Shown here one piece after another: positions 29,673-33,259 of a stretch of 33,259 nt of DNA. Both the position numbers and the translations under genes were made by a program. The notes beneath the pieces are model-generated. The model saw nothing but the letters and a program-made list of their open reading frames with translations, made no database searches and was not told the origin of the DNA. Every line of letters starts with the position of its first letter. The stretch's first letter is position 1. This DNA comes from Fidelibacterota bacterium (GTDB taxonomy: Bacteria > Pseudomonadota > Alphaproteobacteria > Rhodospirillales > Rhodospirillaceae), in contig CANJRX010000025.1 of NCBI GenBank assembly GCA_947476895.1, positions 1-33,259 on the forward strand. Reading direction: 5' to 3'.

Positions 29673-30782
29673 ATTTGCCTTGAGCGCGTGCACGCGGTCG
29701 AACAGATCGAGGTGGGCGGTGGCGATAGGCCCAAGCCTATAATTGCGTACGGCGGCAGCCAAGGCGCGCGGGTTCGCGGGGGCCATAGATAGAGCTTGGT
29801 CGATGGCATGGCTCATGGCGGTTGCATCGCCAATGGGCGTTACGACGCAGCCTGGCGCAGTGGCCAACAGGTCTGAAACCGCCGGTGTGCAGTCGGTGCT
29901 GACCACCGGACGACCTGCGGCCAGCGCTTCAACGATCACGGCGCCGTAGCCTTCATAGTATGACGAGAGCAGAAACAGCCTGCAGGCCTTTAGCCACGGT
30001 GTGATATCCGGCACATAACCCTTGAATTCAATGCGGCCCGCGACGCCCAACGATGCTGCAAGCTCTTCAAGCTCAGCGCGTTTCGGTCCATCACCGAGAA
30101 TAATCAGCCGTGCGGTACGGTCTTTGATCATCGCGAAAGCGCGTATGGCGACGTCGAAACCTTTTTCCTTAACGAGGCGTCCGGCCACCACGATTAAATT
30201 TCCGTCCGCGCGTTCCAAAGGTTCGTTATCGGACGCGTCTTCCAGCACGGGCAGCCGGATATGTTCCGTGATCGACCTGCGGAGGACTCGGTCAGCTTCG
30301 GAAATTGTGGCGGTCGCCAATGCAATCGTGGCGTCGGCGCAGCGCAGGTAGTAGCGGGCCAGCAGATTGTACAAGACCTGCTTTAAAGGACCGCGGCCAT
30401 GGCGGTATAGCGGTGTGCTGATCTGTGTGATGACGGTTGGACGCTCTCCGTCCGGTAAAGCCGCCAGAGGCGTCAAAATAGGCCAATGGAAACTCCCGGG
30501 CGCAAACACCACATCGCAGCGGGTTTTTTTGAGGAAGGCTATAAGCGCTTGCGCGAGATGGAAGCGCGAACTTACCGAGCGCGGAATCGCCGGTGCGCAC
30601 TCAACGATCTCGACTTTGCTGCTGATAAAACTCGCTAACGGGCCTTGGCGCGTACCGCAAAAGGCCACGACTTTTCGTCCCATCTCGGCCCATCTGTTCA
30701 TCAGGCGGATAGCGATGCGTTCAGATCCTCCCAGCGGGAAGTCGTGAAACACAACAACGATGGTTTGGGCTTTTTGAAACAT
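29622..30782 (-). CDS. GT4-family glycosyltransferase, copy A
   Basis: This is a 386-residue GT-B-fold glycosyltransferase, family 4 type. The N-domain starts with 'TIVVVFHDFPLGGSERIAIRL' (acceptor-side loop). The C-domain has 'VVAGRLVKEKGFDVAIRAFA', 'LGDGPKRAELEEL', and the donor-binding E-x7-E motif in 'YYEGYGAVIVEALAAGRPVV'. It should transfer a sugar from an NDP-sugar to a lipid-linked or growing glycan on the cytoplasmic face. GGGGGA lies a few bases before the ATG. It is one of two tandem copies of equal length (see copy B) sharing a 5' repeat. It overlaps the GH43-like gene by 51 bp at its 3' end. Confidence 0.9.
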   Translation of the reverse strand: MFQKAQTIVVVFHDFPLGGSERIAIRLMNRWAEMGRKVVAFCGTRQGPLASFISSKVEIVECAPAIPRSVSSRFHLAQALIAFLKKTRCDVVFAPGSFHWPILTPLAALPDGERPTVITQISTPLYRHGRGPLKQVLYNLLARYYLRCADATIALATATISEADRVLRRSITEHIRLPVLEDASDNEPLERADGNLIVVAGRLVKEKGFDVAIRAFAMIKDRTARLIILGDGPKRAELEELAASLGVAGRIEFKGYVPDITPWLKACRLFLLSSYYEGYGAVIVEALAAGRPVVSTDCTPAVSDLLATAPGCVVTPIGDATAMSHAIDQALSMAPANPRALAAAVRNYRLGPIATAHLDLFDRVHALKANLRGAATQLFPEEMAYV

Positions 30783-30826
30783 AACATCCCCCTGAAGACT
30801 TCGACGGCCGTTCGAGCCGTCTACAG

Positions 30827-30839
30827 AGAGATGTCGCCG
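30827..30839. repeat. Direct repeat upstream of the GT4 genes (unit A)
   Basis: The 13-mer AGAGATGTCGCCG lies 45 bp upstream of the copy A start and recurs at 32124-32136, 44 bp upstream of copy B. Shorter matches, including ATTTTTCT on the minus strand, follow in both. The repeat shows the duplication took in the 5' region as well as the gene. It probably marks a shared promoter or leader. Confidence 0.6.
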
Positions 30840-30919
30840 TGGGTCGTGCGCCCTTACTTAAACGCGAAACTTTTCTAGAAAAATCTCAGCACGCAGTGCA
30901 GCGTGATATGAACGTGGCT

Positions 30920-32080
30920 CTAAACGTAGGCCATCTTTTCCGGAAGGGATTGAACCGCCGCCGACGTTACGCCCAATTTATCGGCATGCACGCGGTCGAA
31001 AAGCTCCAGATGTTCACGGGCGATAGCGCCAATTCTGTACTTGCTCACGGATTTGGCTAAGGCCTGTGCATCCGGCGCTTTAGCGCTGAGAACCTGGTTC
31101 ATGGCGCGGCTCATCGCCGCAACATCGCCAATCGGCGTCACGACGCAGCCCGGCAGTGGCGCGAGGAGATCGGGAACAGCGGGTGTGCAGTCCGTGCTAA
31201 TGACAGGGCGGCCTGCCGCCAAAGCTTCAACAAGTACGGCGCTGTAGCCCTCGTAAAACGAAGACAGCAGGAATACGCGCGCGGCCCGCAGCCACGGCGT
31301 AATGTCAGGGACGTATCCCTTGAGCTCAACACGACCTTCCAATCCGAGCGACTGGATAAGTCCCTCTAACATCGGGCGCTCGGTGCCTTCGCCGACGATG
31401 ACGAGACGCGACGTCTTATCTTCGACCGCGGCAAACGCCCGTATGGCGACATCGAAGCCCTTTTCTTTAGCCAGGCGTCCGGCGGCCACGATGATGTTGC
31501 CTTCGGCGCGCTCTAAGGGTTCCCCATCCGCGGCATCGTCCAGCACAGGCAGGCGGATGTATTCGGTGATTTTCCGGCCCAGGACGCGGTCCGCTTCAGC
31601 GATGGTCGGTTCGGCCAAAGCGATGGCGGCGTCGGCGCTGCGCAAATAATAGCGCGTGCGCAGATTGAATGAGATTTGCTTGATCGGTCCGCGACCGTGG
31701 CGGTAGAGCGGCGTGCTGATTTGCGTCACCACGGCCGGACGGAACGCCTTCGGGCGGTTTCCGAGCGGTGCGAGCACGGGCCAATGCAGATTTCCCGGCG
31801 CGAAAATCACGTCGCAATGTCTACGGTCTAAAAAATCCACCAGCGCTTTGGCCAGGCGGCGGCGCGAATTGCCGCCATGCGGGATGCGCGGCGCGCATTC
31901 CACGATCTCTACTTTTTTGCTGACGAGGCTGAGCAGGGGGCCGTCGGTCGTGCCGCAAAACGCGATGACTTTGCGGCCCATGTCGGCCCAAGCATTCGCG
32001 AGGCGAATGGCGATGCGTTGCGATCCTCCCAAAGGAAAATCGGTGAACACGACAACGATCGTATGGGCACCGTGATACAT
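30920..32080 (-). CDS. GT4-family glycosyltransferase, copy B
   Basis: This is a 386-residue paralogue of copy A, the same length, aligning without visible gaps. It keeps 'TIVVVFTDFPLGGSQRIAIRL', 'AAGRLAKEKGFDVAIRAFA', and E-x7-E in 'FYEGYSAVLVEALAAGRPVI'; both copies end in PE-(E/K)-MAYV. Differences cluster in the N-domain and around residues 55-120, the acceptor side, which suggests related but not identical acceptors. I use the ATG at 32078-32080 behind GGGGGG rather than the upstream TTG. Separated from copy A by 137 bp, it probably has its own promoter. Confidence 0.9.
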   Translation of the reverse strand: MYHGAHTIVVVFTDFPLGGSQRIAIRLANAWADMGRKVIAFCGTTDGPLLSLVSKKVEIVECAPRIPHGGNSRRRLAKALVDFLDRRHCDVIFAPGNLHWPVLAPLGNRPKAFRPAVVTQISTPLYRHGRGPIKQISFNLRTRYYLRSADAAIALAEPTIAEADRVLGRKITEYIRLPVLDDAADGEPLERAEGNIIVAAGRLAKEKGFDVAIRAFAAVEDKTSRLVIVGEGTERPMLEGLIQSLGLEGRVELKGYVPDITPWLRAARVFLLSSFYEGYSAVLVEALAAGRPVISTDCTPAVPDLLAPLPGCVVTPIGDVAAMSRAMNQVLSAKAPDAQALAKSVSKYRIGAIAREHLELFDRVHADKLGVTSAAVQSLPEKMAYV

Positions 32081-32123
32081 TAGACCCCCCAAGCCCCCGC
32101 CATTGGTTAGGCGGCATAAAGCT

Positions 32124-32136
32124 AGAGATGTCGCCG
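32124..32136. repeat. Direct repeat upstream of the GT4 genes (unit B)
   Basis: This is the second copy of AGAGATGTCGCCG, 44 bp upstream of copy B. The 193-bp gap from 32081 to 32273 also separates copy B from the divergent sigma gene. Apart from this repeat I see no clear promoter hexamers or terminator in it. Confidence 0.6.
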
Positions 32137-32273
32137 GAAGGCTTCCGCCCTACCTGGATTTACAGAAAAATTTCTTTGCGTTCGGTGGGCGCTACAAGGT
32201 GTTGGTTCGGGGCGAGAATCGCGTTAAATCAGGGTATTAAGGGACGGGGCGGCCGGTCGCCAGGACATCGGAA

Positions 32274-32804
32274 TTGACGGAAAGTGCTTCAAATCTGCTG
32301 GTTTCGACCTACCTGGAAATGCGCGAGCAAATCCTGCGCTTTCTCACGGCCCGTTTGGGAAACCGCGCGGCCGCAGAGGATGTGAGCCAGGAGCTTTTCA
32401 TCCGGCTGCGCACGGGCCAGGTTCTTACGGACGTCGCGAGCCCCCGCGCCTATGTCTATAAGGCCGCTCACAACGCCGCGAATGAATACGTGCGCGCCAG
32501 CCAACGGCGTAGCGCCCGGGATACCGCTTGGATCGATTCCACCACGCAGAAAATCGGCGACGACACCGTGTCTCAGGACATCAGCGCAGAAGATGCGCTC
32601 GACGCTAAACAACGCCCCCGCGCGCTTATGGAGGGCTTGGCGGCGCTTCCCCCCAAATGCCGCGAGGTCTTTACGATGTGCCGCCTTGAGGGGTTAAGCC
32701 ACCGTGAGATCGCGGAAAAGCTCGATATTTCGACAAAAACCGTCGAGAAACATATGACTACCGCTTTAAAACAGCTCATGGCTAAGTTAGAGACCAAACA
32801 CTGA
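32274..32804 (+). CDS. ECF sigma factor (FecI-like)
   Basis: This is a 176-residue extracytoplasmic-function sigma factor. Region 2 is 'REQILRFLTARLGNRAAAEDVSQELFIRL' with 'PRAYVYKAAHNAANEYVRASQRR' (promoter -10 contact). Region 4 is 'LAALPPKCREVFTMCRLEGLSHREIAEKLDISTKTVEKHMTTALKQL' with the helix-turn-helix. The start is TTG at 32274, behind AGGACATCGG. It is followed 127 bp later by a FecR-type gene, so the pair would normally sense a signal through a TonB receptor. The FecR is cut by the IS, leaving this sigma factor without a normal partner. Confidence 0.9.
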   Translation: MTESASNLLVSTYLEMREQILRFLTARLGNRAAAEDVSQELFIRLRTGQVLTDVASPRAYVYKAAHNAANEYVRASQRRSARDTAWIDSTTQKIGDDTVSQDISAEDALDAKQRPRALMEGLAALPPKCREVFTMCRLEGLSHREIAEKLDISTKTVEKHMTTALKQLMAKLETKH

Positions 32805-32931
32805 CGGGGAATTAGAACTACCCAAGGTAGGGAAGACGCACCACGGCGGCATCTCTCCATTGATCGGGTAAATTCGCTCGAAAAAACGGCATGTTAGAGA
32901 CGACGATTAAACCGCGCTGAAAAGGCTTGAT

Positions 32932-33186
32932 GTGACTGGTCCGCAATCATCGCTGAACGACGACCGGCTCGAAGCTGCCTTGGCTTGGCATGTGCGCATC
33001 GAAGGCGACGTGCCGGAAGAGACTTGGCTTGGGTTCGCCGCATGGCTTGAGGCCGACCAGGGCAACCGTTTGGCTTTCGATAAAGTCGATGCCATCTCTA
33101 AGACCATCACCGCGTGTACGGCGTCAGCGCCTATGGGACCGAATTGGGGTGGTGAGTTAAGGAGGGTTTTGGTCTCATCGCAGTGA
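32932..33186 (+). pseudogene. FecR-type anti-sigma factor, truncated by IS insertion
   Basis: The ORF is 84 residues. It begins at GTG 32932 and carries the FecR N-terminal (DUF4880) domain: 'DDRLEAALAWHVRIEGDVPEETWLGFAAWLEADQGNRLAFDKVDAI'. The usual transmembrane helix and periplasmic FecR domain (total about 300-350 residues) are missing. Host sequence appears to stop at about 33152, after Gly in 'MGPNWGG'; the last ten codons (ELRRVLVSSQ) come from the IS terminus, ending at TGA 33184-33186. The cytoplasmic sigma-binding part may still be made, but signal reception is lost. Confidence 0.78.
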
Positions 33187-33259
33187 CGGAGGAACGAAGA
33201 TGAGATCAAAACCCATGACCACGAAGGCGCCTGCTGAGCGGGTGCTCAAGGACATTCGC
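33153..33259 (+). mobile_element. Left end of an IS3-type insertion sequence (partial)
   Basis: The element appears to begin at TGAGTTAAGGAGGG (33153), after which a transposase OrfA starts. The boundary is inferred from where FecR similarity ends and from the TG tip. Comparing this tip with the one at 146 shows agreement only in the first bases (TGAGTTAAGG against TGACCTGACC), so the two ISs may be different elements or have imperfect inverted repeats. The window ends inside it. Confidence 0.6.
33200..33259 (+). CDS. IS3-family transposase OrfA, N-terminal end (partial)
   Basis: The frame starts at ATG 33200 behind a GGAGG ribosome site and reads 20 residues to the window edge: Met-Arg-Ser-Lys-Pro, then MTTKAPAERVLKDIR. 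The 'AERVLKDIR' start resembles OrfA proteins of IS3-family elements, where an arginine-rich stretch and a helix-turn-helix usually follow. Only the first residues are available, so this identification rests on a short match and on the position next to a disrupted gene. Confidence 0.6.
   Translation, partial: MRSKPMTTKAPAERVLKDIR

Noticed and set aside
1-33259. CRISPR arrays, tRNA, rRNA, phage or conjugation genes
   Set aside because: I looked for regularly spaced repeats, tRNA-like arms and structural, integrase or relaxase motifs and saw none beyond the two IS ends.

Overview
This window looks like a high-GC, Gram-negative proteobacterial chromosome segment. The evidence is a TonB-dependent receptor, an ECF sigma/FecR pair, a Tat-type signal, an RND/ABC-type periplasmic adaptor, a YccF protein and a DctA-type transporter. 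An alphaproteobacterium is my best guess, but genus cannot be read from the sequence. Genes are packed tightly, with many GTG/TTG starts, start/stop overlaps and touching convergent gene ends. Both edges lie inside IS3-type insertion sequences. The left one interrupts a membrane-fusion gene and the right one interrupts a FecR gene, so this may be one contig or island delimited by IS copies.

Layout. (1) 1-1205: IS end, truncated HlyD-type adaptor, BlaI-type repressor and a small zinc-ribbon ORF. (2) 1385-2120: stand-alone receiver protein converging on yccF. (3) 7283 down to 1749, minus strand: a compact catabolic operon of dicarboxylate symporter, CMD-family protein, EthD-like protein, LigI-like lactonase, CoA-transferase subunit A, PcaF-type thiolase and yccF. 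(4) 7511-16075, plus strand: three tandem tannase/feruloyl-esterase-family proteins, a membrane-anchored cytochrome c, a TonB-dependent receptor and an exported SxxK serine hydrolase, closed by a bidirectional terminator. Units 3 and 4 diverge from one short intergenic region. Together they read as one programme: take up and hydrolyse plant phenolic esters, import the acids, and convert ring-cleavage products to acetyl-CoA and succinyl-CoA. (5) 16143-20169: TPR protein, 2OG-Fe(II) oxygenase, M28 peptidase with PA and PDZ domains, and a TolB-like propeller. (6) 20173-32080: a cell-surface glycan locus. (7) 32274 to the end: ECF sigma factor, truncated FecR and the second IS.

The most interesting parts are two. 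First, the esterase triplet differs at the catalytic nucleophile: Cys-Asp-Ser in copy 1, Cys-Ala-Thr in copy 2 and canonical Cys-Ser-Thr in copy 3. Copy 2 is therefore predicted to be a pseudo-enzyme. Second, a translationally coupled HAD-UbiA / DprE1 / DprE2 operon matches the mycobacterial route to decaprenyl-phospho-arabinofuranose, here in a Gram-negative setting. It sits beside a polytopic membrane protein (possible GT-C transferase), an acyltransferase-3/SGNH pair, a GH43-like protein, a methyltransferase-like protein and two tandem GT4 glycosyltransferases. This is a candidate undescribed system for arabinofuranose-containing surface glycans. The DprE1 homologue has Ala where Mycobacterium tuberculosis DprE1 has the benzothiazinone-reactive Cys387.
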